From assembly GCA_031284845.1 (NCBI GenBank), contig JAITXH010000188.1:1-19122 (forward strand): a stretch of 19,122 nt of DNA, given 5' to 3'. Below, piece after piece: positions 1 to 7,629 of this stretch. Position 1 is the first letter of the stretch; each line of letters begins with the position of its first letter. The notes beneath the pieces were generated by a model, which was not told the origin of the DNA, searched no databases, and was given only the letters and a program-made list of their open reading frames with translations. A program made the translations under genes and the position numbers. The DNA is from Puniceicoccales bacterium. Its GTDB lineage: Bacteria; Verrucomicrobiota; Verrucomicrobiia; Opitutales; UBA953.

Positions 1-2246
1 GCTAAGATGCGTTGGTAGTCGGGATCGGTCTTGGAAGTGAACTGCCCCTTTTCCAACGGAATCGCCAGAAACGGGTTTTTCTCCGGATTGTCGAGCCGGA
101 CATAAAAGGTGCGCGGCAAGGGGAAACCGCGCCGGGCGGAAATCTCTTTGAGCGTCTTCTCCAACACGGCAGGGACGATTTTGCGGCAGCCGCGCAGGTC
201 TGGTTGGAGCGATTGAGAGGTGCCGTAGTAGGGGACGTTGAGGTCTATCCACATGAGGACGCGGAGACGCTCGTCGGGGGTGAGTTGGACGCGAGGCACG
301 CCTTTGGTGTTCGGGTGGCCGGAGATGACGACTTGTGCCAGTTTGCTGACCGGAGAACCCCAACTTTTCGGGGCGGTTTGGAGGATGTTGGATTCGCAGC
401 CGTTATAGGTAGGGATCCACGAGACGTAGGGGTTGCGGCCAAATTCATTCATGCCGCCGCGGATGTCGTTGCCGTGCTCGGCTTGGGTGCCTTTTCGGGC
501 GAGATGTTCGTAGGCGACGTTGAAGTAGTCGGTGCGGTCACCAGTGAGATCGAGTCCGGCGGCAGGTTTCTTATCGGTGGCGGCACCGTGGCATTGGACG
601 CAATGGCGGTCGAGGACGGGTTGGACGATGCGGGGAAAACTGAAGCCTTCGGCGGTGCCCCAAGTGGGCGGCGTGAGCGGTTCGGCGGGACGGGCGGCGG
701 CAGTGGAACGTCCGGGGCGTCCGGCAAAATTTCCCGGGCTGACGTAATTGCGGCTTTCATGGCAACCGATGCAACTTTGCTTTTCGCCGGGCATGAAGTG
801 GGTGAATGTCCTCATGCGTTGGACGGCGCGGCCTTCGGCATCGAGGGGGAGGAAGTAGATGGGGACGTTGGCGGGGGCCTGGAAGTGGGCGGAGCCGTCG
901 GCTTCGACGTTGGCAAAACCCAAGACGCGCTTGGGAGCATAGGTGGCACCGCAGGAGACGACGGGGAATTGGAATCCGAACTGGCGTTGGCGCACTTCGG
1001 AGCGGGTGTCCTTTTCCATCTCCTGAACGACGGCGAGGCGTTTGACTTCGCCGGGTTTGACGGTGTCGCCAAGTCCGATGCGGACGTCGTTCAAAACGAT
1101 GTCGGCCCACTGTGGGACGTCTTTTTCAAATTGGAAGGGGCGGGCGATGGGCTTGGGGCGGGAGCGGATGGGTTGCGGGGAATAGTAGCCGGCGTCGCGC
1201 TTGCCGGAGGTTTTGGGAGCGAGAAGAGTCTCGTTGAGGGTGCCGGAGTAGTCGCGGAGGAGGAGGGTGCCAGCGCGGGAGACGAGGTAGTGTTTCGCGT
1301 CCAGCGGGAAGGGATTTTCATAGGGGCCACGGATGCTGTTGCCGCGGTTGGCGTCGGTGATGGGGCCGAGGTGGACGTCGGGGGTGAGATTCACGATGGC
1401 CTCTTGGATATTGTCGCCCTTGTTGAAATCGAGCAGGCCGATAGCTCCGCGGCAAGGCCCGTTGTGGCTGGTCATCACGCAGAGGATGCGCCCGGGCAAG
1501 CCGGGGATGTCGTGCGCTTCCATAAAGGTGGCGGGGTTGAGGGTGCGGTTGCCGAAGAGACCGGCAAGGCTGGTGCCGTCGGGGTTGATCGTCCAGAGGG
1601 ACTGGATGGGGATGGCGGGGCGGTCCACATATTCCCAACGGCTGAAAAGGATGCGCCCGTCGGCCATTACGGTGGGGGTGAAGTCGGTGAGGTAGTTTGC
1701 GGAGAGGCGGATGATGTTGGTGCCGTCGGCGTCGGCGCGGTAAAGGGTGGGCGAGGTGCTCGTCCAGCAATAGGCGAAGGCGGGTTTGCGGTCGGACATG
1801 AAGGCGATGCCGCCATCGGGAAGCCAGCAGGCGTTCATGTTGTTGGAGGCTCCGGCGAGGACTTTGGTGAGTCCGGTGCCATCAGGCTTTATGCGCCAGA
1901 TTTCGAAGGGGGTGCTCATGGTGCGCTTCCAACTGAAGAGGATTTCGGCCCCGTCGTAGGAAACCTGACAATCGAGAATGAGGCCTTCGGAGGCGTCCAC
2001 AATGCGGCGGAGGGCTTTGTCCTTGAACGAAAAAATGTAGAGGCCGCCATCGGTGCCGCTGGCGGCGAGACCTTCCTGATGGTAGGTATAGACGTGGGAG
2101 GGGTTGAGCGGGCGGCGCTGGATGAGGACGAGGGTATCGAAACCGAGATCGGCGGCAGAGGCTGGGACGACGGACAGGCAAGCGAAAAGCAGGACGAGCG
2201 CGAGCCGTGAAACACAGGGGACAGTGGAGGAGAAGAAGAAATGCAT
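1..2246 (-). CDS. Secreted di-haem protein with TolB/PD40-like propeller (HzsA-related), 3' end outside window
   Basis: Translating the minus strand from the ATG at 2246-2244 gives about 748 codons with no stop before the window edge, so the C-terminus is missing. Residues 1-31 form a Sec signal peptide: a hydrophobic core from about residue 15 to 28, then ASA before a likely cleavage after A31. Residues about 40-300 contain repeated blocks of the type 'DG..I.F.S.R....IW....DGT', as in TolB/PD40 beta-propellers. Two c-type haem sites follow, C492-I-G-C495-H496 and C549-V-Q-C552-H553. This order is known in HzsA (hydrazine synthase alpha)-related proteins common in Planctomycetes and Verrucomicrobia. 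Most of these are not hydrazine synthases, and their reaction is unknown. The product should act in the periplasm. An in-frame TAA at 2264-2262 fixes the start. I see no clear Shine-Dalgarno. The gene is divergent from the DUF192 gene. Confidence 0.85.
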   Translation of the reverse strand, partial: MHFFFSSTVPCVSRLALVLLFACLSVVPASAADLGFDTLVLIQRRPLNPSHVYTYHQEGLAASGTDGGLYIFSFKDKALRRIVDASEGLILDCQVSYDGAEILFSWKRTMSTPFEIWRIKPDGTGLTKVLAGASNNMNACWLPDGGIAFMSDRKPAFAYCWTSTSPTLYRADADGTNIIRLSANYLTDFTPTVMADGRILFSRWEYVDRPAIPIQSLWTINPDGTSLAGLFGNRTLNPATFMEAHDIPGLPGRILCVMTSHNGPCRGAIGLLDFNKGDNIQEAIVNLTPDVHLGPITDANRGNSIRGPYENPFPLDAKHYLVSRAGTLLLRDYSGTLNETLLAPKTSGKRDAGYYSPQPIRSRPKPIARPFQFEKDVPQWADIVLNDVRIGLGDTVKPGEVKRLAVVQEMEKDTRSEVRQRQFGFQFPVVSCGATYAPKRVLGFANVEADGSAHFQAPANVPIYFLPLDAEGRAVQRMRTFTHFMPGEKQSCIGCHESRNYVSPGNFAGRPGRSTAAARPAEPLTPPTWGTAEGFSFPRIVQPVLDRHCVQCHGAATDKKPAAGLDLTGDRTDYFNVAYEHLARKGTQAEHGNDIRGGMNEFGRNPYVSWIPTYNGCESNILQTAPKSWGSPVSKLAQVVISGHPNTKGVPRVQLTPDERLRVLMWIDLNVPYYGTSQSLQPDLRGCRKIVPAVLEKTLKEISARRGFPLPRTFYVRLDNPEKNPFLAIPLEKGQFTSKTDPDYQRIL

Positions 2247-2380
2247 GATGTTATCAAAAAATTAAACGCACGTCTATGTGACACAAGCGAATGCAGGATG
2301 TTTCTGAAAAGCAGGGAGCATCCGGAAGAGATCCGGGGCTATGTCGAAAGAAAAAGGAGTGGAATTTCCGCTTTCCAGAA

Positions 2381-2390
2381 TTTCATGAAA
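2381..2390. promoter_or_regulatory. 10-bp perfect palindrome in the divergent intergenic region
   Basis: TTTCATGAAA reads the same on both strands and lies 19 bases before the DUF192 start, in the 163-base gap between two divergent genes. It could be an operator, but a 10-base palindrome can also arise by chance and no second copy was seen. The rest of the gap holds a short direct repeat (ATCCGG twice, near 2320-2336) and no clear promoter boxes. Confidence 0.2.
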
Positions 2391-2409
2391 AGATAGTCAT
2401 GGGTGTGGC

Positions 2410-2946
2410 ATGATGCGATTTTTTCAAGGACTTTTGTTTTTGGGCACCGCGTTGGTCCTGCCCTGTGCTTGCGGGCAGGAGGATGGCGTGGAACAGAGTG
2501 TGCCCGCACAAGCGGTAGATTTCTCCAAGCGTTTTTCGATCCTGCTCTCCGGGAAGACGATTCACGTCCAGGTGGCGCTTACGGACTTGGAGACTACCCG
2601 CGGCCTCATGGGGCGCAAGGCACTGGATGCCGATGAGGGGATGCTGTTCCTATTCCCCCATAGTCAACAACGTGGATTCTGGATGCGCAATGTGCCTATC
2701 AATCTCGCCTTGGGATTTTTTACGACGGACGGGCGGCTCGACGAAGTCAAAACGCTCTTTGCCGAAAATCCCGAAACCGTGCCCTCCCGCTCCAATGAGA
2801 TCCGCTATGTGCTGGAGATGCGTGAGGGATGGTTTGATGCCAACGGGGTGCATCCGGGGGCAATGCTGGACATGCAAACGGTGCGCACTGCGGTGCGTGC
2901 CCGTGGGTTCAAAGTGGAAAATTTTCTGGGTAACACAGCACCCTAA
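2410..2946 (+). CDS. Secreted DUF192 family protein
   Basis: 178 residues. The N-terminus (about 1-22) is hydrophobic, with CAC near the end. It looks like a Sec signal; neither cysteine sits in a proper lipobox, so lipoprotein status is doubtful. The DUF192 core covers about 50-165: 'TRGLMGRKAL', 'EGMLFLFPH', then 'FWMRNVPINLALGFF', which is the family's FWM-N-x-P-hydrophobic signature. After this come the 'YVLEMREGWFDANGV' stretch and a 'PGAML' turn near the C-terminus. The family is widespread, small, beta-rich and exported; its function is unknown. The start could be the first or the second of two adjacent ATGs (2410 or 2413). The gene lies upstream of recA with a 151-base gap, so it is probably a separate unit. 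A CCCGC/GCGGG stem with a long loop follows the stop but is weak as a terminator. Confidence 0.85.
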   Translation: MMRFFQGLLFLGTALVLPCACGQEDGVEQSVPAQAVDFSKRFSILLSGKTIHVQVALTDLETTRGLMGRKALDADEGMLFLFPHSQQRGFWMRNVPINLALGFFTTDGRLDEVKTLFAENPETVPSRSNEIRYVLEMREGWFDANGVHPGAMLDMQTVRTAVRARGFKVENFLGNTAP

Positions 2947-3097
2947 TCTCAAGCCCGCATATTCCAGAATAAAACAAGCGGGACGGGCAAATTCTGCCCC
3001 CTTTCTAGTGAACATCTTTGCATTAGTCTTGCAACGGACTCCGTTTTGAAGAATGTCCCGTCCCCATCACCAATCACCAAAAAAACACGTAATACAC

Positions 3098-4162
3098 ATG
3101 GCCAAAGACCTGCTTCCCGTCCGCTCTGAAAAAGGCGACAAAACAACCCTCAACCTCGCCCTCTCTGCGATTAACAAACAATACGGCGAAGGAACCCTCA
3201 TGCGCATGGGCGATGCCACCAAGATGAAGATCGCCGCCGTCTCCACCGGCTCCGTCGCACTTGACCTCGCACTCGGCGTCGGCGGACTCCCCAAGGGGCG
3301 CATCGTCGAAGTTTACGGCCCTGAATCCTCCGGCAAGACCACGCTTTGCTTGAGCATCATCGCCGAAATCCAACGTCAGGGCGGCAACGCCGTTTTCGTT
3401 GACGTCGAGCACGCCCTCGACCCACGCTACTCAAAAATCGTCGGCGTGGATCTCGATAATCTCCTCGTCTCCCAACCCGAAAGCGGCGAAGACGCCCTCA
3501 ACATCGCCGAAACGCTCATCCGCAGCGGAGCCATAGATGTCGTCGTCGTGGACTCCGTCGCCGCCCTCGTCTCCAAGCAGGAACTGGACGGCCAAGTGGG
3601 AGATGCCACCGTGGGCGTGCAGGCACGCATGATGAGCCAGGCCATGCGCCGGCTCACCGCTGCCATCAGCAAGACCAGTTGCCTGTGTATCTTTACGAAC
3701 CAGATACGCGAAAAAATCGGCGTCATGTTCGGCAGTCCCGAAACGACTCCCGGCGGACGCGCCCTGAAGTTTTTTGCCTCCGTGCGCCTCGATATCCGCC
3801 GCATCGGGCAAATCAAAGAACCCTCCGGCAAGATAATCGGCAACCGCACCCGCGTAAAGGTCGTGAAGAACAAAGTCGCTCCCCCCTTCACCGAATGCGA
3901 ATTTGACATCATGTATGACGAAGGCATCTCGCGCACCGGCTCCGTGATAGACCTTGGAGTGGAAAACAAGATATTGGAAAAGAAAGGTGCATGGATCGCT
4001 TACAAAGGTCAGCTCATCGGTCAGGGGCGCGAAGCCGCAAAAGACTACCTGAGTAAAAACCCAGTCGTGCTCGAAGAAATATCCAAGGAAATCATGAGCA
4101 AGGTGCAGGTCGTAGGCGGCACCGCTCTCGCCGAGAGCAATCCCGAACCGCCGACAGAATAA
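3098..4162 (+). CDS. recA: RecA recombinase
   Basis: 354 residues from the ATG at 3098. A longer frame opens at 3053, but its extra 15 residues (His/Lys/Pro-rich) are unlike RecA, and MAKDLLPV is a normal start. RecA forms ATP-dependent filaments on single-stranded DNA, drives strand exchange and triggers LexA cleavage. Visible motifs are Walker A GPESSGKT (74-81), the catalytic glutamate in VDVEHALD (E104), Walker B VVVVDS (148-153), and the L2 region from FTNQIREK to PETTPGGRALKF (about 199-225), including the allosteric Gln at about 202. The C-terminus is short and not strongly acidic. No Shine-Dalgarno precedes the start. I looked for CTGT-N8-ACAG and GAAC-N4-GTTC LexA boxes upstream and found none, so SOS control is not shown. 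It is convergent with prfA. Confidence 0.98.
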   Translation: MAKDLLPVRSEKGDKTTLNLALSAINKQYGEGTLMRMGDATKMKIAAVSTGSVALDLALGVGGLPKGRIVEVYGPESSGKTTLCLSIIAEIQRQGGNAVFVDVEHALDPRYSKIVGVDLDNLLVSQPESGEDALNIAETLIRSGAIDVVVVDSVAALVSKQELDGQVGDATVGVQARMMSQAMRRLTAAISKTSCLCIFTNQIREKIGVMFGSPETTPGGRALKFFASVRLDIRRIGQIKEPSGKIIGNRTRVKVVKNKVAPPFTECEFDIMYDEGISRTGSVIDLGVENKILEKKGAWIAYKGQLIGQGREAAKDYLSKNPVVLEEISKEIMSKVQVVGGTALAESNPEPPTE

Positions 4163-4214
4163 GGCAGGAAGGACCGCTGCGCTCCGGAGGGAACGGACCT
4201 CAAACAGGAACTGT

Positions 4215-4233
4215 GGCATGGGAAATCCATGCC
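4215..4233. terminator. Small hairpin between convergent recA and prfA
   Basis: A perfect 7-bp stem GGCATGG (4215-4221) and CCATGCC (4227-4233) encloses the loop GAAAT, in the 103-base gap between two convergent genes. No T-run follows directly on either strand, so it is not a classical intrinsic terminator. The position suits a bidirectional transcription end; function is inferred only. Confidence 0.35.
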
Positions 4234-4265
4234 CTGCCCTTTGTCTGCCCCTTGCTGCAAAGGCG

Positions 4266-5348
4266 TCAGGCGAGACCGGCGTCCACAAGTTTTTGCCGCA
4301 AGGCTGCATCTTGCAGCGCATCTGCAAATTCGCCAAGCCCGCCATCCATCACCGCAGGCAGATTGTAGGAAGTCAGCCCGATACGATGATCTGTCACCCG
4401 GCTTTGCGGAAAGTTATAAGTGCGGATGCGCTCCGAGCGGTCTCCGCTACCCACCTGATTTTTGCGCGTTGCCGCGTAAGCAGCTTCCTCCTCGCTTTGC
4501 TTTTTTTCCAACAGCCGCGCCGACAGGATTTTCAGCGCCTTCGCCCGGTTTCGCAATTGTGAGCGTTCGTCCGCACAATACACCATGATACCCGTAGGCT
4601 TGTGGATGATCTGGACGGCGGATTCGGTTTTGTTGACGTGCTGGCCACCCGCGCCACTCGCACGGGAGACCGTCAAATCCAAATCGGCAGGATTGATCTG
4701 CACCTCCACCTCGCCCGCTTCGGGCAACACGGCGACCGTCGCCGCAGAGGTATGGATGCGCCCGTTGGCCTCAGTGACAGGCACACGCTGCACGCGATGC
4801 ACGCCGCTTTCGTATTTAAGTGTCTTATAGACATCGGTACCGGTGATGAGAAACGAGACCTCCTTGTAGCCGCCGGTCTCCGACACATGGGCACCGAGCA
4901 TTTCCCACTTCCAGCCGCGCTCTTCGGTAAACCGGCAATACATGCGGAACAATTCTCCGGCGAAAAGCGAAGCTTCACTGCCGCCCGTGCCCGCACGGAT
5001 TTCCAGTATCGTGTTGCGCGAATCCGCCGGATCGGGCGGCACCATGGCCTTAAACAGTTCGAGTTTTTGCGCCTCCAGTTGCGGCTCCAGAAGTGCAGAC
5101 TCCTCGGCGGCGAGCATACACAAATCAGGATCTGCGCCATTTTTTTCCCGAAGCTCCCGGTGCTCTGCCAACGTGCGCACACCGGCTTCGATACGGGCGT
5201 ACAAGCCCGTTATACCCAACAAACGCTGGTGTTCGGAGGCAAGCGCCGCCGCTTTGCGCTGGTCGGCATAAAAATCCGTGCCGCCCATGGCGCGCTCGAT
5301 TTCTGCCAGCCGGAGCCGGAAAGGAGTGATGTCCGGGAGGTCGGTCAA
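4266..5348 (-). CDS. prfA: Peptide chain release factor 1
   Basis: 360 residues, the usual RF1 length. It reads UAA/UAG stop codons in the ribosomal A site and triggers release of the peptide. The tripeptide that sets codon choice is P190-V-T192 (PxT, RF1 type; RF2 would have SPF). The catalytic loop is GAGGQHVNKTESA, with GGQ at 234-236. The C-terminal GSGDRSERIRTYNFPQ block is typical. The start codon is TTG (5348-5346), chosen because the N-terminal helix then aligns with other RF1 proteins and the next in-frame ATG (residue 21) would remove it. The TTG lies one base after the TAA of the upstream gene, so translation is probably coupled. No prmC (RF methyltransferase) gene follows here, although it often does in other bacteria. 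Confidence 0.97.
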   Translation of the reverse strand: MTDLPDITPFRLRLAEIERAMGGTDFYADQRKAAALASEHQRLLGITGLYARIEAGVRTLAEHRELREKNGADPDLCMLAAEESALLEPQLEAQKLELFKAMVPPDPADSRNTILEIRAGTGGSEASLFAGELFRMYCRFTEERGWKWEMLGAHVSETGGYKEVSFLITGTDVYKTLKYESGVHRVQRVPVTEANGRIHTSAATVAVLPEAGEVEVQINPADLDLTVSRASGAGGQHVNKTESAVQIIHKPTGIMVYCADERSQLRNRAKALKILSARLLEKKQSEEEAAYAATRKNQVGSGDRSERIRTYNFPQSRVTDHRIGLTSYNLPAVMDGGLGEFADALQDAALRQKLVDAGLA

Positions 5349-5349
5349 G

Positions 5350-5808
5350 TTATTCGTGGCGTTTTAATTTTTTCTCAAGGGGGATTTTGTTGTCCGTGCG
5401 CAGGATGAAGATCGCCTCCTTGGTTTTTACCCAGATCTTCTGCTCCTTGAGGATTTTTGTCGGGACGTGCTCGCAGACCTCGCCGATTTGCTCCACGGGC
5501 AAGCGCCGCCCCTTCTTGGTGGTATTGTAGTCATAGCCGGCACGGATGAGTTTTTCGGTCGCCGTATAGACACTTTCCTCTTCGGGGATCTGCACCACCC
5601 ACCCCGTATATTCCTTGCCTTCGAGGGTGCCTTCGGGATCGCTCAATATCGTTACAAATTGTTTCTTCACAGGAGCCTCCTTCTCGCCATCCTCCTCGGC
5701 GGCCTCCTGCTCTTGATTGAGGTCTTCAATGATACGCGAGATGGTGCGCACGTCTATTTCGTTGCGCTTGAGCACAACTTTGAGAATTTCGATGTCAACT
5801 TTGGCCAT
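5350..5808 (-). CDS. Conserved-looking small protein of unknown function, coupled to prfA
   Basis: 152 residues from the ATG at 5808. The frame stays open back to 6036, but that would overlap the start of rpsB on the other strand and adds an unlikely Leu/Val/Cys-rich piece, so MAKVDIEIL is preferred. I do not recognise the family. It begins with a helix (VDIEILKVVLKRNEID), followed by a charged Glu/Lys linker (about 35-48). Next comes a beta-rich central part with 'GKEYTGWVVQIPEEES' and a block 'LIRAGYDYNTTKKGRRLPV' (about 98-116). The C-terminus is basic. There is no signal peptide or membrane segment, so it is cytosolic. Its stop codon is one base before the TTG of prfA, which suggests an operon and perhaps a role linked to translation. 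It is divergent from rpsB across a 211-base gap that must hold both promoters; I could not place them. Confidence 0.75.
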   Translation of the reverse strand: MAKVDIEILKVVLKRNEIDVRTISRIIEDLNQEQEAAEEDGEKEAPVKKQFVTILSDPEGTLEGKEYTGWVVQIPEEESVYTATEKLIRAGYDYNTTKKGRRLPVEQIGEVCEHVPTKILKEQKIWVKTKEAIFILRTDNKIPLEKKLKRHE

Positions 5809-6019
5809 GGGACGTAACAGCAAATCGTTTTTCCGGTTTTTCAAAAGCAAAAACACTTTCCCCTTGCCAAACACCGCCACACACCCTTTTTTCCCGCGCT
5901 CCATTTGGACGCCGTTTTGCCGGAACGGTTGTCCCTTCAGAACAAATAAAAACAAACACACAACACACAGATCCAAGGTTTCCTTTGCCCCGGCCATTGT
6001 GAAACACGGAGCCAGTCTT

Positions 6020-6892
6020 ATGAATATCACCGTCAAGGACCTTCTCGACGCCGGCGTGCACTTCGGTCACCAGAAACGCCGTTGGAACCCGAAATCACGC
6101 CCGTATGTCTATGCCCACCGCAACGGATTCTCCGTCATAGACCTCGAAAAAACCCACGCCTGCCTCGAAAGCGCCACAAAATTTGTGGAAGAGCTTGTCG
6201 CCGCTGGCAAAGACATCCTCTTCGTCGCCACCAAGCGACAGGCACAGGACACCATGCGCGAGGCCGCCAAGACCTGCAACATGCCCTATGCCGTGAACCG
6301 CTGGATGGGCGGCGGACTGACCAATTTCGCCACAATCAAAAACTCCCTTGAGAAATACCGCCGCTACCTGCGCATGGAAGCCGACGGCTCACTCGCCAAG
6401 ATGCTCAAGAAGGAAGCCGCCGCCGTAAAACGCGAAATGGCCCGTATGCATCGCAACTTCGAAGGCATGGTAGAAGTGCGCGCGCTCCCGGGTGCCGTCT
6501 TCGTCGTGGACACCAAGAACGAAGCCATCGCCGTCAACGAAGCCTCGCGCCTGGGCATCCCGGTCATCGGCCTCGTGGACACCAATTCCGACCCCTCCAA
6601 GCTGACCTACCCGATTCCGGGCAACGACGACGCCGTGAAATCCGTGCGCCTCATCGTTGAAGCGATCAGCACAGCCATCCAGGAAGGTCTCGCCCACCGC
6701 GAAGTCGCCCGCACCGAACGCCGCGCCGTGACACCCATCCAACAGGAACCCGAAGAAAAGAGCACGCAGCCCGAAGTCACCATTGACCCTTCCCTGCTGC
6801 GCGAGAATACAGAGGAGCCTGAGGAAGAGGACAAGCAGCAGCCCGCCAAGGCCAAAGCCCGTCCCCGCCGTGCAGTAAAAGCCAAGGAATAA
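6020..6892 (+). CDS. rpsB: 30S ribosomal protein S2
   Basis: 290 residues from the ATG at 6020, which has GGAG eight bases upstream; the longer open frame from 5717 is not S2-like. S2 sits on the back of the 30S subunit between head and body and is one of the last proteins to join. Signature blocks are DAGVHFGHQKRRWNPK (10-25), FVATKRQAQ (68-76), NRWMGGGLTN (93-102), PVIGLVDTNSDP (181-192) and IPGNDDA (199-205). The conserved fold ends near residue 226. The last 60 or so residues are a low-complexity tail, first Glu/Gln/Pro-rich and then Lys/Arg/Ala-rich, which makes this S2 longer than the usual 240-260. tsf follows after 42 bases in the classical rpsB-tsf order. Confidence 0.98.
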   Translation: MNITVKDLLDAGVHFGHQKRRWNPKSRPYVYAHRNGFSVIDLEKTHACLESATKFVEELVAAGKDILFVATKRQAQDTMREAAKTCNMPYAVNRWMGGGLTNFATIKNSLEKYRRYLRMEADGSLAKMLKKEAAAVKREMARMHRNFEGMVEVRALPGAVFVVDTKNEAIAVNEASRLGIPVIGLVDTNSDPSKLTYPIPGNDDAVKSVRLIVEAISTAIQEGLAHREVARTERRAVTPIQQEPEEKSTQPEVTIDPSLLRENTEEPEEEDKQQPAKAKARPRRAVKAKE

Positions 6893-6934
6893 CACCACAA
6901 CAACGAACCAAAACTCATTTAAAGGTATCCAATT

Positions 6935-7522
6935 ATGGCAATTACCGCACAACAAGTGAATGAATTGCGCACGCGCACCGGCGCGGGCCTCATGGACTGT
7001 AAAAAGGCACTCGTCGAATCCAATGGCGACGCTGATGCCGCCGCCGAAATCCTCCGCAAAAAAGGCGCGGCCACGCGCGACAAAAAAGCCGGGCGTTCCG
7101 CCTCGGAAGGTGTCGTGCAATCTTACATCCACACCGGCGGCAAGGTCGGCGTGCTAGTCGAAGTGAATTGCGAATCGGATTTTGTCGCCAAAAACGAACA
7201 ATTCCAGCTTTTCGCCAGACAGCTCGCCATGCACATCGCCGCTGCCTCCCCGCGCTACGTGAAGCGCGAGGATGTCCCCGAAGATATCGTCGCCAAGGAA
7301 AAGGAAATCGCCGCCGCACAGGTAGTCGGCAAACCGCCTGCGGCCATCGAAAAAATCGTGCAAGGCAAACTGGAAAAATTCTTCTCTGAAGCCTGCCTCC
7401 TTGAGCAACCCTTCGTCATCAATCCTGACAAGAAGGTCAACGACCTCATTACGGAAAACATCACGAAGACCGGCGAGAACATCATCGTCTCCCGTTTCGT
7501 GCGTTTCCAAATCGGTGCCTGA
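6935..7522 (+). CDS. tsf: Elongation factor Ts (short form)
   Basis: 195 residues. EF-Ts swaps GDP for GTP on EF-Tu during elongation. The N-terminal UBA-like module carries the family signature RTRTGAGLMDCKKAL (12-26). The second signature, VEVNCESDFVAKNEQF (75-90), opens the core domain that contacts EF-Tu. The protein is much shorter than the E. coli form (283) and close to the Thermus-type length: only one core subdomain is present, and the coiled-coil and C-terminal module are missing. The start ATG at 6935 has AAAGG upstream. A strong intrinsic terminator begins 19 bases after the stop, so rpsB-tsf is a closed unit. Confidence 0.97.
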   Translation: MAITAQQVNELRTRTGAGLMDCKKALVESNGDADAAAEILRKKGAATRDKKAGRSASEGVVQSYIHTGGKVGVLVEVNCESDFVAKNEQFQLFARQLAMHIAAASPRYVKREDVPEDIVAKEKEIAAAQVVGKPPAAIEKIVQGKLEKFFSEACLLEQPFVINPDKKVNDLITENITKTGENIIVSRFVRFQIGA

Positions 7523-7541
7523 GCTGAAAAGCACAGGACAC

Positions 7542-7579
7542 AAAAAAAGCCGGATACCTGCGGGTATCCGGCTTTTTTT
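7542..7579. terminator. Strong, probably bidirectional intrinsic terminator
   Basis: A perfect 10-bp GC-rich stem, GCCGGATACC (7549-7558) with GGTATCCGGC (7563-7572), has a four-base loop. A seven-base A-run (7542-7548) lies on one side and a seven-base T-run (7573-7579) on the other. On the plus strand it ends rpsB-tsf. On the minus strand the A-run becomes the U-run, so the same hairpin can end the large helicase gene, whose stop is at 7630. Confidence 0.93.
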
Positions 7580-7629
7580 ATGGGGAGGAAAGGGCGCAAC
7601 ACGAAGGGCCTCAACAAAACGGGTGTGGG

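Noticed and set aside
12..2210. 732-codon open frame on the plus strand
   Set aside because: It has no domain, is Gly/Val/Asp-rich in a repetitive way, and lies antisense to a clear secreted di-haem protein. It is open because of the codon bias of the true gene.
3053..3097. Longer RecA start
   Set aside because: The added residues are not RecA-like; MAKDLLPV at 3098 matches known N-termini.
2947..3097. LexA/SOS box upstream of recA
   Set aside because: Neither CTGT-N8-ACAG nor GAAC-N4-GTTC was found; a half-site GAAC near 3009 has no partner.
3431..4345. 304-codon minus frame opposite recA
   Set aside because: It is antisense to a complete recA, and no family is recognisable.
4602..5408. 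268-codon plus frame opposite prfA
   Set aside because: It is antisense to a complete RF1; a shadow of GC-rich codons.
5978..6005. Autoregulatory hairpin in the rpsB leader
   Set aside because: GTTTC and GAAAC could pair, but the stem is only 5 bp with an 18-base loop, too weak to call.
5717..6019. Longer S2 start
   Set aside because: It overlaps the divergent gene and is not S2-like; the ATG at 6020 has a GGAG site upstream.
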